Shown here: one piece after another, positions 1-4,417 of the stretch
Numbering within the stretch: the first letter of the stretch is position 1
Layout: every line of letters begins with the position of its first letter
NCBI GenBank assembly: GCA_937919305.1
Contig: CALFQW010000105.1
Span: forward strand, 1-6,176
Source of the DNA: an uncultured Candidatus Saccharibacteria bacterium
Lineage (GTDB): Bacteria > Patescibacteriota > Saccharimonadia > Saccharimonadales > Saccharimonadaceae
Length of the DNA stretch: 6,176 bases
Direction of reading: 5' to 3'
The notes under the pieces: generated by a model
Told to the model about the DNA's origin: nothing
What the model saw: the letters and a program-made list of their open reading frames with translations, nothing else
Database searches by the model: none
Made by a program: the position numbers and the translations under genes

Positions 1-72
1 TATCTCTGCATCAATGTCATCTACTGTGAACTCTTTTCCGCGACGACTAGTAAAGGAAGGTTTATCTGCCAT
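1..72 (-). CDS. Unknown protein, N-terminal 24 residues only (runs off window)
   Basis: The frame is open from an ATG at 70-72 to the window edge and reads MADKPSFTSRRGKEFTVDD and onward, a short polar and charged N-terminus. Its ATG follows the TAG of the DUF3152 gene with no gap (TAGATG on the minus strand). A weak Shine-Dalgarno-like AGGT lies about 6 bases upstream, inside the end of that gene. The two genes are therefore probably one transcript with coupled translation. I do not recognise the family from 24 residues. No signal peptide is evident, so the product is probably cytoplasmic, unlike its upstream partner. Confidence 0.6.
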   Translation of the reverse strand, partial: MADKPSFTSRRGKEFTVDDIDAEI

Positions 73-825
73 CTATGACCTGATCCCTAGAGTCGACGAG
101 TAGAGCTCACCAGCTAGTGGCCATGAATTCGGGGCACACCCCTGCATGTCGAGCGTCTGTTGCTGCATGACAGGTGCAGGTTGCCCAGCCCCCTGGCACG
201 ACCTATGACCGTGACCGAGCCAATGCCCGACTTCATGATTGATAACCATCTGTCGATATCCACCCAAGCTGCCACCTGCGTTATTCCATGCTGTGGATCC
301 ACCAAGCCATCGATCTTGATTGAATATGACGTTGGTTCCCACCCGACAACTAGCGTACGTATCACATCCGTTAGCTGAAAATGTCGTCATCTGCGAGGCT
401 TCGCTTAACCAGAACGTGAATTGTCCGCCACTGGCCACCTCATTGAAGCGCACCCCCATTCGTGACCAGCCATTGGGGCTGTTGAGTGTTGATAAGATAG
501 TAGCCTTAAACTCATCTACATTCGCAGACACGTTTCCTCTCGTCGCAACCGAATAGGCCACTTGTTGGACACCAGACGGCTGAGGCGTATTCGGTGCAGC
601 TTGTTGCTGAGCCGACAACCAGGCTGGTGTTGCGATCTTTGGCATCGTTATACCACCTATTGCTTCCGTTTGCCCATTTGGCTGGGATATAAAGCAAAAC
701 GGCATAGTGCTACCGCACCCATCGCCACTAGCTGCATTGCCAACAGCTAAAGCGATCGACTGAGCTTTAACGAAAACACCCAGCAACACTAAAATACAGA
801 TTAAGAACCAGTGTTTTTTATCCAT
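73..825 (-). CDS. Secreted DUF3152-family, metzincin-like putative zinc protease
   Basis: This 250-residue protein starts at the ATG at 823-825. AAGAGAG lies about 7 bases upstream, and the sequence opens with a signal peptide or signal anchor (MDKKHW, then hydrophobic residues 7-19; possible cleavage after ALA near residue 27). An in-frame ATG at 868-870 would add 15 residues ahead of the signal and is less likely. Near the C-terminus is HEVGHWLGHGH (197-207), which fits the metzincin zinc site HExxHxxGxxH: ligands His197, His201, His207 and general base Glu198. Met220 in APVMQQQ could be the Met-turn. Paired cysteines (37/44, 153/160, 210/230) suggest disulfides outside the membrane. Residues 70-90 are a Gln/Pro/Ala-rich linker. 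DUF3152 proteins are known mainly from Actinobacteria and are also found in CPR genomes; the substrate is unknown. Family assignment is good; proteolytic activity is inferred from the motif. Confidence 0.82.
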   Translation of the reverse strand: MDKKHWFLICILVLLGVFVKAQSIALAVGNAASGDGCGSTMPFCFISQPNGQTEAIGGITMPKIATPAWLSAQQQAAPNTPQPSGVQQVAYSVATRGNVSANVDEFKATILSTLNSPNGWSRMGVRFNEVASGGQFTFWLSEASQMTTFSANGCDTYASCRVGTNVIFNQDRWLGGSTAWNNAGGSLGGYRQMVINHEVGHWLGHGHRSCQGAGQPAPVMQQQTLDMQGCAPNSWPLAGELYSSTLGIRS

Positions 826-863
826 AACGTACTCTCTTAGTATAGAACATTCGAGAGCATTTA

Positions 864-872
864 GTATCATAG
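864..872. promoter_or_regulatory. Candidate shared, symmetrical -10 of a divergent promoter
   Basis: TATCAT on the plus strand (865-870) and TATGAT on the minus strand (866-871) overlap almost completely. Read rightward, a start about 7 bases downstream falls on or next to the A of the peptidase ATG at 877, so that mRNA would be leaderless or nearly so; no Shine-Dalgarno is visible there. Read leftward, the leader would be about 35 bases with AAGAGAG before ATG 825. A leftward -35 could be TTTTCA with a 16-base spacer. The rightward -35 is poor. This is inference from base pattern only. Confidence 0.35.
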
Positions 873-876
873 ACGT

Positions 877-1680
877 ATGCGTATTGCTGAAAAGAAATCA
901 TCATCAGCATGGTTGCTGAGGTTACTACTATTACTATTAGTCATTACTTGCATTTGGGCTATCTCTAAGCTCCAAGCCGTCGGCCAGCAATACGATGACC
1001 TATCTTCCCAGCTATCGAAGCAGCCCATTGTGATTGCCTCAGAGCAGATAGGCGATACACGTATCAAGATCCCAAGCTACGACTTATTCGATGAGGAAAA
1101 CATCTGGGTGTTGGTCTCACGTGACCAGCTCCTGAGTAGTGAGTTCAAGCCAGAGCTATCCGACGTCACCGTCCCGCACGGTGATGCTAACTCTCCTATG
1201 AAGGTTGCAACGGTGATCAGTGATTCGCTAGAAAGCCTGGTCAACGCCGCAAAGGCAGACGGCCACGACTTGATGTTATCGAGTGCTCACCGATCACGGG
1301 AAGATCAGCAAAGAACATACGACGGCTTTGTCGCAGAAAGCGGCACTGAGCTTGCGAATCTCTATGTATTGCCGCCGGGTGGCAGCGAACATCAGACGGG
1401 GCTTGCTGTTGACTTCTCAAGTGCCTCTACACCATGTGAACTTGATAGTGATGATTGCTCTCTGAGCACGAGTGATGCTGCATGGCTAGCTGACAATGCG
1501 TCACGATTTGGATTTATACTGCGATACCCCGAAGGAAAGACCAGCGCGACAAGTGTTCGATATGAGCCTTGGCACTACAGATACCTCGGCCCGGTGCTAG
1601 CACAAGCAGTTGATGCGAGCGGCTTGACATACGAAGAGGTTATCGAACAAATAGTCCCTGGATATTTACGATCTAGATAA
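877..1680 (+). CDS. Membrane-anchored M15-family D-alanyl-D-alanine carboxypeptidase (VanY-like)
   Basis: The 267-residue product has an N-terminal anchor (about residues 11-31, Leu-rich, after basic MRIAEKK), a linker, and a C-terminal VanY/DacB peptidase domain (about 115-240). Family motifs are clear: SSAHRSREDQQ (135-145, substrate-binding Arg139), GGSEHQTGLAVDF (168-180, zinc ligands His172 and Asp179), and YEPWHYRYLG (229-238, catalytic Glu230 and zinc ligand His233). Such enzymes are known to trim the terminal D-Ala of peptidoglycan stem peptides outside the membrane. Cys187 and Cys194 could form a disulfide. ATG 877 is the only usable start, because a stop lies in frame at 862-864. 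No Shine-Dalgarno is visible, so the mRNA may be leaderless. The gene is divergent from the DUF3152 gene, and its 3' end overlaps the opposing gene by 8 bases. A role in vancomycin resistance is not implied; cell-wall remodelling is likelier. Confidence 0.92.
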   Translation: MRIAEKKSSSAWLLRLLLLLLVITCIWAISKLQAVGQQYDDLSSQLSKQPIVIASEQIGDTRIKIPSYDLFDEENIWVLVSRDQLLSSEFKPELSDVTVPHGDANSPMKVATVISDSLESLVNAAKADGHDLMLSSAHRSREDQQRTYDGFVAESGTELANLYVLPPGGSEHQTGLAVDFSSASTPCELDSDDCSLSTSDAAWLADNASRFGFILRYPEGKTSATSVRYEPWHYRYLGPVLAQAVDASGLTYEEVIEQIVPGYLRSR

Positions 1681-1951
1681 CTATTCCTGTCGGAAGAAAA
1701 TATGACATCACAGTCATTACGATCAATATCGCATACTCTATCTTGCGATCTACCTGGAAATGATCATGGCTAGCAAACAGCAATCCTACCATTAATCCAA
1801 GGGGGATACCGGTGAGGACAAAGCTACCGATCTCCAGGGGCATCGAGAACTTCAACCACAACGAGCCCAGCACCACGTAGAGCACTAGCTTCAGAAAATA
1901 CGTACTATCCGCTTCAGTTTTACTATTCTGTCGTTTTTGTTTTTTAGGCAT
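1673..1951 (-). CDS. Small membrane protein, three predicted helices, unknown function
   Basis: This 92-residue product starts at ATG 1949-1951; a GTG two codons earlier (1955-1957) is the alternative. It has a basic, polar head (MPKKQKRQNSKTE) and three hydrophobic stretches: FLKLVLYVVLGSLWLKF, then SFVLTGIPLGLMVGLLF, then EYAILIVMTVMSYFLP near the end. The positive head suggests a cytoplasmic N-terminus. A charged loop (SHDHFQVDRK) joins helices two and three. No Shine-Dalgarno is present, but an extended -10 (TGCTACAAT) sits so close that transcription would begin on the ATG itself, which suggests a leaderless message. Its last codons overlap the convergent peptidase gene by 8 bases. I do not recognise the family. 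Confidence 0.6.
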   Translation of the reverse strand: MPKKQKRQNSKTEADSTYFLKLVLYVVLGSLWLKFSMPLEIGSFVLTGIPLGLMVGLLFASHDHFQVDRKIEYAILIVMTVMSYFLPTGIVI

Positions 1952-1957
1952 AAACAC

Positions 1958-1966
1958 ATTGTAGCA
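1958..1966 (-). promoter_or_regulatory. Extended -10 promoter, predicted leaderless start
   Basis: TGCTACAAT on the minus strand is a TGn extended -10 with TACAAT (5 of 6 to consensus). The expected start, 6-8 bases downstream, coincides with the A of ATG 1951. No convincing -35 was found, as is common with extended -10 sites. Confidence 0.45.
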
Positions 1967-1986
1967 GATAGCGAGAAAGCAAAACG

Positions 1987-2037
1987 CCCGCCCCGTAGGA
2001 GCAAAAAGGCGTTAAGCCGCTCAACTACAAGGACGGG
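1987..2037 (-). repeat. Long interrupted hairpin (element 1), probably at the mRNA 3' end
   Basis: Nested complementary arms, plus-strand coordinates: 1987-1993/2031-2037 (7 bp), 1995-1998/2025-2028 (GUAG/CUAC), 1999-2002/2019-2022 (GAGC/GCUC), 2008-2010/2016-2018 (GGC/GCC). In the outer stem one pair is G-U on the minus strand but an A-C mismatch on the plus strand, which points to the minus strand as functional. CGTTTTGCTTT follows, a weak U tract, so it could terminate the 122-aa gene. It resembles the element at 2974-3020. Confidence 0.5.
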
Positions 2038-2052
2038 TACGGACTGGATACT

Positions 2053-2069
2053 GGTCTAAATATTAGACC
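2053..2069. repeat. 17-base inverted repeat directly after a stop codon
   Basis: GGTCTAA, a 3-base centre, then TTAGACC: a perfect 7-bp inverted repeat that begins on the base after the TAG of the 122-aa gene. No U tract follows on either strand, so it is not a standard terminator. It could be a 3'-end stabiliser or a protein-binding dyad. Confidence 0.45.
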
Positions 2070-2438
2070 CTACGAGATGTCGGCTGTCGCAACGATCTCG
2101 ATAGACGCCACTTTACCAAAACGTATTGCAGAAGTCTGAGAAACATTTCCGAAGCGCAGCTCCGTACTGCCCCCCATGTATGCAAGAGTTTCAGCCCACA
2201 AGTCTAGTCCATATTGAGTGCCGAAGCTGGACAGTTCTTTGTGCACTGATTCGTCGAGTAGCTCACGGTCAACCCACCAAGAACGAAATCGAACATTGAT
2301 AGTTCCCGTGTGAAGTGTACGCCGCTTGTGGTACAGAATTACGCGCAATCCGTTATCCAGCGTCACAACCAGTCTCTGATCATCACTTGAGCCGTACGAA
2401 GCGTACGCGTCCAGCGTCAGTATCGGTACAATTGGCAT
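2070..2438 (-). CDS. Unknown 122-residue protein
   Basis: The reading frame runs from ATG 2436-2438 to a TAG at 2070-2072. GAGAGAAGGT lies upstream, with the AAGG core 9 bases before the start, so initiation is well supported. The product (MPIVPILTLDAYASYG and onward) has alternating hydrophobic and polar stretches that look like beta strands: LVVTLDNGLRVILY (23-36), TINVRFRSWW (46-55), and a C-terminal ASIEIVATA. A more helical middle section spans about 58-88. It has no signal peptide, membrane helix or cysteine, so it is probably a small cytoplasmic domain. I do not recognise the family. It stands alone between the YtxH terminator and two 3' hairpins, as a single-gene unit. Confidence 0.65.
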   Translation of the reverse strand: MPIVPILTLDAYASYGSSDDQRLVVTLDNGLRVILYHKRRTLHTGTINVRFRSWWVDRELLDESVHKELSSFGTQYGLDLWAETLAYMGGSTELRFGNVSQTSAIRFGKVASIEIVATADIS

Positions 2439-2482
2439 CGCTTTTACCTTCTCTCATAATCTCGAAGAATGCCGATCAAACA

Positions 2483-2488
2483 ATATTA
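2483..2488 (-). promoter_or_regulatory. Candidate -10 for the 122-aa gene
   Basis: The AT-rich minus-strand stretch GTATATAATATTG holds a TATAAT hexamer. TTTATT lies 17 bases upstream as a poor -35. The predicted leader is about 40 bases and includes the AGAAGG site. It lies immediately downstream of the terminator of the YtxH gene. Confidence 0.35.
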
Positions 2489-2507
2489 TATACTTTTTAT
2501 ACCGGAT

Positions 2508-2533
2508 AATAAAATACCGCCCAGAGGACGGTA
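2508..2533 (-). terminator. Rho-independent terminator of the YtxH-like gene
   Basis: On the minus strand TACCGTCC, loop TCT, GGGCGGTA form an 8-bp stem (one G-U pair), followed by TTTTATTA. It lies 27 bases beyond the TAA of the YtxH-like gene. The G-U pair would be an A-C mismatch on the plus strand, which supports the minus orientation. Confidence 0.75.
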
Positions 2534-2559
2534 CTTCTGAATGAAATGAACTGAACTGA

Positions 2560-2904
2560 TTACTTGTCTCTATTGTCACTGAGCTTGTGCTTTGCGCCAT
2601 CAACCGCGTTCGTACCTGCTTCTTTAGCATCATCGGCGATGCGGCCAGCACGGATCTTTGCTTCATCAGCGAGATCACCGAGCTCTTTCGCAGATCGCTT
2701 TGCTGCGCCACCAACTTCTTTTCCACCTTCCTGTACGGCAGACTTCACTCGTGATGCAGTTGCCTTACCAGATTTTTTTACTTCTTGCGCCTTCTTTGCG
2801 AGGTCTTTACGAGTTTGCTCACCCTTTTTAGGTGCGAATAATACACCCGCTGCCGCACCAGCGAGACCAGCTAGTACTGCTATAGAAAACTTACCTTTTG
2901 CCAT
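2560..2904 (-). CDS. YtxH-like membrane-anchored protein
   Basis: The 114-residue product has a short basic start (MAKGK), one Ala/Gly-rich hydrophobic helix (about 6-24) and the YtxH hallmark GVLFAPKKGEQTR at 20-32. A long Ala/Lys/Glu-rich amphipathic tail follows, with LEA-like repeats such as KKAQEVKKSGKATASRVKSA. YtxH-domain proteins are small, often stress-linked proteins of poorly known function; the tail probably lies in the cytoplasm as an extended helix or coiled coil. AGGAGGAA ends 6 bases before the ATG, an ideal ribosome-binding site, so the start is firm. The gene has its own extended -10 promoter and its own terminator. The plus-strand open frame opposite it (2564-2908) is a shadow caused by the biased codons of this low-complexity tail. 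Confidence 0.85.
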   Translation of the reverse strand: MAKGKFSIAVLAGLAGAAAGVLFAPKKGEQTRKDLAKKAQEVKKSGKATASRVKSAVQEGGKEVGGAAKRSAKELGDLADEAKIRAGRIADDAKEAGTNAVDGAKHKLSDNRDK

Positions 2905-2947
2905 TTGAACTTCCTCCTAATGCAATGATTTGTAACATCTATGTAAC

Positions 2948-2956
2948 AGTATAACA
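2948..2956 (-). promoter_or_regulatory. Extended -10 promoter of the YtxH-like gene
   Basis: TGTTATACT on the minus strand is a TGn extended -10 with TATACT (5 of 6). The predicted start near 2941 gives a leader of about 37 bases containing AGGAGGAA. GATGTTA occurs twice here, once overlapping the -10 and once about 20 bases later. Confidence 0.5.
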
Positions 2957-2973
2957 TCTCATGAATAGTAGAG

Positions 2974-3020
2974 CACCCGTTCCCAAAGGAGCGAATGCTC
3001 TGAAACTTCAGGAACGGGTG
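2974..3020 (-). repeat. Structured hairpin (element 2) overlapping a stop codon
   Basis: Perfect 10-bp arms lie at 2974-2983 and 3011-3020 (CACCCGTTCC / GGAACGGGTG). They enclose a GAGC-GAAT-GCTC hairpin (2989-3000) and a small TGAA-AC-TTCA hairpin (3001-3010). One arm is the last coding bases of the 88-aa gene, and the gene's stop lies inside the loop region. No U tract follows. Its layout resembles element 1 at 1987-2037. Confidence 0.55.
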
Positions 3021-3274
3021 ACGTTGGTAATGGTGAGACCCTCGGCAATAACGACGTCGTTCTGACCTCGGAAACCAACAATCTTGAAATTCACGAGGCT
3101 ATAGCGTCGATACTTCAACTGTCCGAGCCTCAGCGAATCGAGGTAGTAGGCACCGTTCTTGAGATTCACCCAGCGGCAGTCTGCCGTTTTGAGTATCTTG
3201 TGCCCTCCGTATCTCTCGTCTCTCTCTTCTTCGACGGTAATGAATGATCCGTCGCTGACGTGTACGAGCGCCAT
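3008..3274 (-). CDS. Unknown 88-residue protein
   Basis: The frame runs from ATG 3272-3274 to TGA 3008-3010. AGAGAGGGG ends about 5 bases before the ATG, a good ribosome-binding site, with an extended -10 promoter upstream. The product is charged and rich in likely beta strands (MALVHVSDGSFITVEEE, then YSLVNFKIVGFRG, then DVVIAEGLTITNV), with one cysteine (Cys33) and no signal or membrane segment. It looks like a small cytoplasmic beta-rich domain, but I do not recognise the family. The gene follows the rpsJ terminator as a separate unit. Its last codons form one arm of a perfect 10-bp inverted repeat, so coding and RNA structure overlap. An overlapping open frame at 3099-3305 lacks these signals. 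Confidence 0.65.
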   Translation of the reverse strand: MALVHVSDGSFITVEEERDERYGGHKILKTADCRWVNLKNGAYYLDSLRLGQLKYRRYSLVNFKIVGFRGQNDVVIAEGLTITNVTRS

Positions 3275-3309
3275 GACGCCCCTCTCTGGGATCTGTATCT
3301 GACATTTAT

Positions 3310-3318
3310 ACTATATCA
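3310..3318 (-). promoter_or_regulatory. Extended -10 promoter of the 88-aa gene
   Basis: TGATATAGT on the minus strand is a TGn extended -10 with TATAGT (5 of 6). The predicted start near 3303 gives a leader of about 28 bases with AGAGAGGGG. It sits directly in the U-tract flank of the rpsJ terminator, so termination and re-initiation are packed within about 30 bases. Confidence 0.5.
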
Positions 3319-3320
3319 CA

Positions 3321-3357
3321 AAATAGAAAAACCACCACCCTCTTTCGGGTGGTGGTT
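3321..3357 (-). terminator. Rho-independent terminator of rpsJ
   Basis: On the minus strand AACCACCACCC, loop GAAAGA, GGGTGGTGGTT form a perfect 11-bp stem (3330-3357), followed by TTTCTATTTT. It lies 20 bases after the rpsJ stop, so rpsJ transcription ends here and does not continue into other S10-operon genes. Confidence 0.92.
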
Positions 3358-3377
3358 GGAAACGGGCGTATGTCTAT

Positions 3378-3695
3378 TTACATGCGAATTTCAGCGTCGC
3401 AACCAGCCGGTAAGCTAAGGTTTTGCAAGCTATCGATAGTCTTAGGTGTTGCGCCGATGATATCGATGAGACGTTTGTGAACACGCATCTCGAACGCTTC
3501 ACCACCCTTCTTATATACGTGCGGACTCTTCACAACCGTGAAAGTGCTCCTGCGAGTAGGGAGCGGCACAGGACCAGCTATGCTCGCACCAGTTCGCAGT
3601 GCTGTATCTATTATTTGTTTTGCTGATTGGTCGATGACCTTGTGGTCATACGCCTTGAGACGGATTCGTATCCGTGGTGCAGCTGTTTCTGCCAT
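3378..3695 (-). CDS. rpsJ: 30S ribosomal protein S10
   Basis: The 105-residue product begins [20 protein letters not shown] and holds the S10 signatures: [54 protein letters not shown] and a C-terminal [15 protein letters not shown]10 binds 16S rRNA in the 30S head and, as NusE, also takes part in antitermination. The length fits the family (about 100-105). The start is ATG 3693-3695, because GAGGAG lies 6 bases upstream; an in-frame ATG at 3747-3749 would give an atypical 18-residue extension with no ribosome-binding site. It is monocistronic here: a terminator follows at once, and the next gene is an unknown, not rplC. The gene upstream is not tuf but a divergent unknown, with tuf about 1.6 kb away on the same strand. 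Confidence 0.97.
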   Translation of the reverse strand: MAETAAPRIRIRLKAYDHKVIDQSAKQIIDTALRTGASIAGPVPLPTRRSTFTVVKSPHVYKKGGEAFEMRVHKRLIDIIGATPKTIDSLQNLSLPAGCDAEIRM

Positions 3696-3705
3696 ATGTA
3701 GCTCC

Positions 3706-3724
3706 TCATCTGTAACGTAGATGA
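3706..3724 (-). promoter_or_regulatory. Hairpin in the rpsJ leader abutting the ribosome-binding site
   Basis: TCATCT and AGATGA (plus-strand arms 3706-3711 and 3719-3724) form a perfect 6-bp stem with a 7-base loop. In the mRNA the stem ends where GAGGAG begins and shares bases with it. Farther upstream GTAAC (mRNA) can pair with either of two GTTAC copies, so alternative folds are possible. Control of S10 translation is an inference. Confidence 0.4.
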
Positions 3725-3801
3725 ACGATCGTGTAACCTCTACTCGCATCGTATAATGTTACTGCTGGTCGAGTTCTCACGATAATTAGTTTATGACAAG
3801 T

Positions 3802-3829
3802 ATTTTACCATGATATTGACGCACTGCAA
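3802..3829 (-). promoter_or_regulatory. Promoter of rpsJ
   Basis: On the minus strand TTGCAG (-35), a 16-base spacer, then TAAAAT (5 of 6) preceded by TGG, an extended -10. The predicted start near 3795 gives a leader of about 100 bases before ATG 3695, long enough for regulatory structure. Confidence 0.55.
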
Positions 3830-3833
3830 AAGA

Positions 3834-3862
3834 TATACAATATATTTATAATGTGATATAAT
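3834..3862 (+). promoter_or_regulatory. Promoter of the plus-strand small-gene cluster
   Basis: TATACA (4 of 6 to TTGACA), a 17-base spacer, then a perfect TATAAT (3857-3862) preceded by TGA, an extended -10. The predicted start is near 3869, about 30 bases before ATG 3900. It is divergent from the rpsJ promoter, with the two -10 boxes about 50 bases apart. Confidence 0.65.
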
Positions 3863-3899
3863 ATAAATACACCCCTTCATGGAAAGACAGGTGAGCACA

Positions 3900-4088
3900 A
3901 TGGTCGGGAAAGCAGCTATAACCGTCACGTTGTATTGCCGAACCACATCTCTGCAATCCGCTGGACAAGATCTGTGCGCAACTCGAATAGCCGTGAAAGA
4001 CGAAAGCGCCGTGAGCTCAGAGTGGCAGCAGCTAGGAAAAAACGACTTCTTGCAAGCCTCGTATACGACCACCCCGAGGAAGAAGTGA
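3900..4088 (+). CDS. Short zero-frame ORF, possible 5' part of a frameshifted gene
   Basis: The 62-codon frame begins at ATG 3900 and ends at TGA 4086-4088. It has the better initiation signals of the two overlapping frames: AGGTGAG at 3889-3895 is properly spaced before the ATG, and the extended -10 promoter lies just upstream. An ATG at 3879 in the same frame lacks a ribosome-binding site. The product (MVGKAAITVTLYCRTTSLQ, ending TTTPRKK) matches nothing I recognise. Codon 47-48 is AAA AAC within A_AAA_AAC. A -1 slip there would join it to the longer frame ending at 4267 and give 122 residues. It could instead be a non-functional overlap, with the true gene starting at TTG 3935. Confidence 0.35.
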   Translation: MVGKAAITVTLYCRTTSLQSAGQDLCATRIAVKDESAVSSEWQQLGKNDFLQASYTTTPRKK

Positions 4089-4267
4089 TTTTCATAGCGT
4101 GGGAGAGCTGTAAGAAGTTTAGATGGTGCACGACGAAGCAGTTCGCTCCAGTCGCATTCACCTTTGATGGTCTCGCTCCATTTGGATGGTCGGTATCACC
4201 AAGGTTCGGACTAGCAAAGGATATGAGCATCCAAGAGCCCGGCTGGATACTTGAGCGAACGACATAA
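3935..4267 (+). CDS. Unknown small basic protein (TTG start, or reached by -1 frameshift)
   Basis: From TTG 3935 the frame gives 110 residues to TAA 4265-4267. It has a strongly basic stretch (RERRKRRELRV at 20-30, then ARKKRLL at 33-39), likely helical, followed by a mixed, aromatic-rich C-terminal half (VIFIAWESCKKFRWC, APFGWSVSPRFGLAKD, EPGWILE) with Cys59 and Cys65. The C-terminal half is the most protein-like part and has no competing frame. The start is uncertain: TTG 3935 has no ribosome-binding site, and the frame is open back to a stop at 3854-3856 with no ATG or GTG. The alternative is entry from ATG 3900 by -1 slippage at 4037-4043, which would replace the basic stretch before residue 36. 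I do not recognise the family. It is the first gene of the cluster inserted between rpsJ and tuf. Confidence 0.55.
   Translation: MPNHISAIRWTRSVRNSNSRERRKRRELRVAAARKKRLLASLVYDHPEEEVIFIAWESCKKFRWCTTKQFAPVAFTFDGLAPFGWSVSPRFGLAKDMSIQEPGWILERTT
4037..4085 (+). promoter_or_regulatory. Candidate -1 frameshift site with downstream stem-loop
   Basis: A_AAA_AAC at 4037-4043 is in the X_XXY_YYZ phase of the ATG-3900 frame (codons GGA AAA AAC). Slipping -1 enters the frame ending at 4267. Downstream, CTTCTT (4046-4051) can pair with AAGAAG (4080-4085) and CCTCG (4057-4061) with CGAGG (4075-4079), a bulged stem ending on the base before the zero-frame TGA. The spacer is only 2 bases unless the lower stem opens, shorter than the usual 5-9. 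Confidence 0.4.
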
Positions 4268-4294
4268 ACCCCTCACACGTACCGATTTGGAGCG

Positions 4295-4324
4295 GAACAC
4301 CCCTCTCGGCGTTGAGGGGTGTTC
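4295..4324 (+). terminator. Perfect 11-bp hairpin after the first small gene, no U tract
   Basis: GAACACCCCTC (4295-4305), 8-base loop, GAGGGGTGTTC (4314-4324). It lies 27 bases after the stop of the preceding gene and before the next gene's leader, where a terminator would be. No U run follows on either strand, so it may be a 3' stabilising hairpin or an inefficient terminator instead. Confidence 0.45.
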
Positions 4325-4417
4325 TACTATGAGGGCTAAATAGATTTGTATTTATGGGTGTTTTTTGAAACAATATCACCATAAGCTTTTTACAACACTT
4401 AAAACGAAGGAAAACTG

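Noticed and set aside
1981..2045. tRNA-like or riboswitch reading of the long hairpin
   Set aside because: There is no acceptor/T-arm pattern or CCA end, and it folds as one interrupted stem; no known riboswitch core was recognised. The repeated-element description is safer.
2564..2908. Open frame of 114 codons on the plus strand opposite the YtxH-like gene
   Set aside because: It mirrors the YtxH gene almost end to end, has no ribosome-binding site, and its Ser/Ala/Pro/Phe composition is what an Ala/Lys-rich gene gives when read antisense.
3099..3305. 68-codon minus-strand frame overlapping the 88-aa gene
   Set aside because: It is an Arg-heavy shifted reading of the same DNA and lacks the AGAGAGGGG that precedes the 88-aa ATG.
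3693..3749. Longer S10 with an 18-residue N-terminal extension from ATG 3749
   Set aside because: The extension is not part of S10, has no Shine-Dalgarno and passes through the leader hairpin; ATG 3695 has GAGGAG at ideal spacing.
3791..4230. Minus-strand open frames opposite the first small plus-strand gene
   Set aside because: They start without ribosome-binding sites, run through the divergent promoter region, and show Cys/Ser/Phe-rich composition typical of antisense frames.
3900..4267. Frameshifted gene as an insertion-sequence transposase remnant
   Set aside because: The heptamer is of the type used in insertion sequences, but the product is about 122 residues with no DDE or helix-turn-helix signature, and no terminal inverted repeats or target duplication were seen around it.
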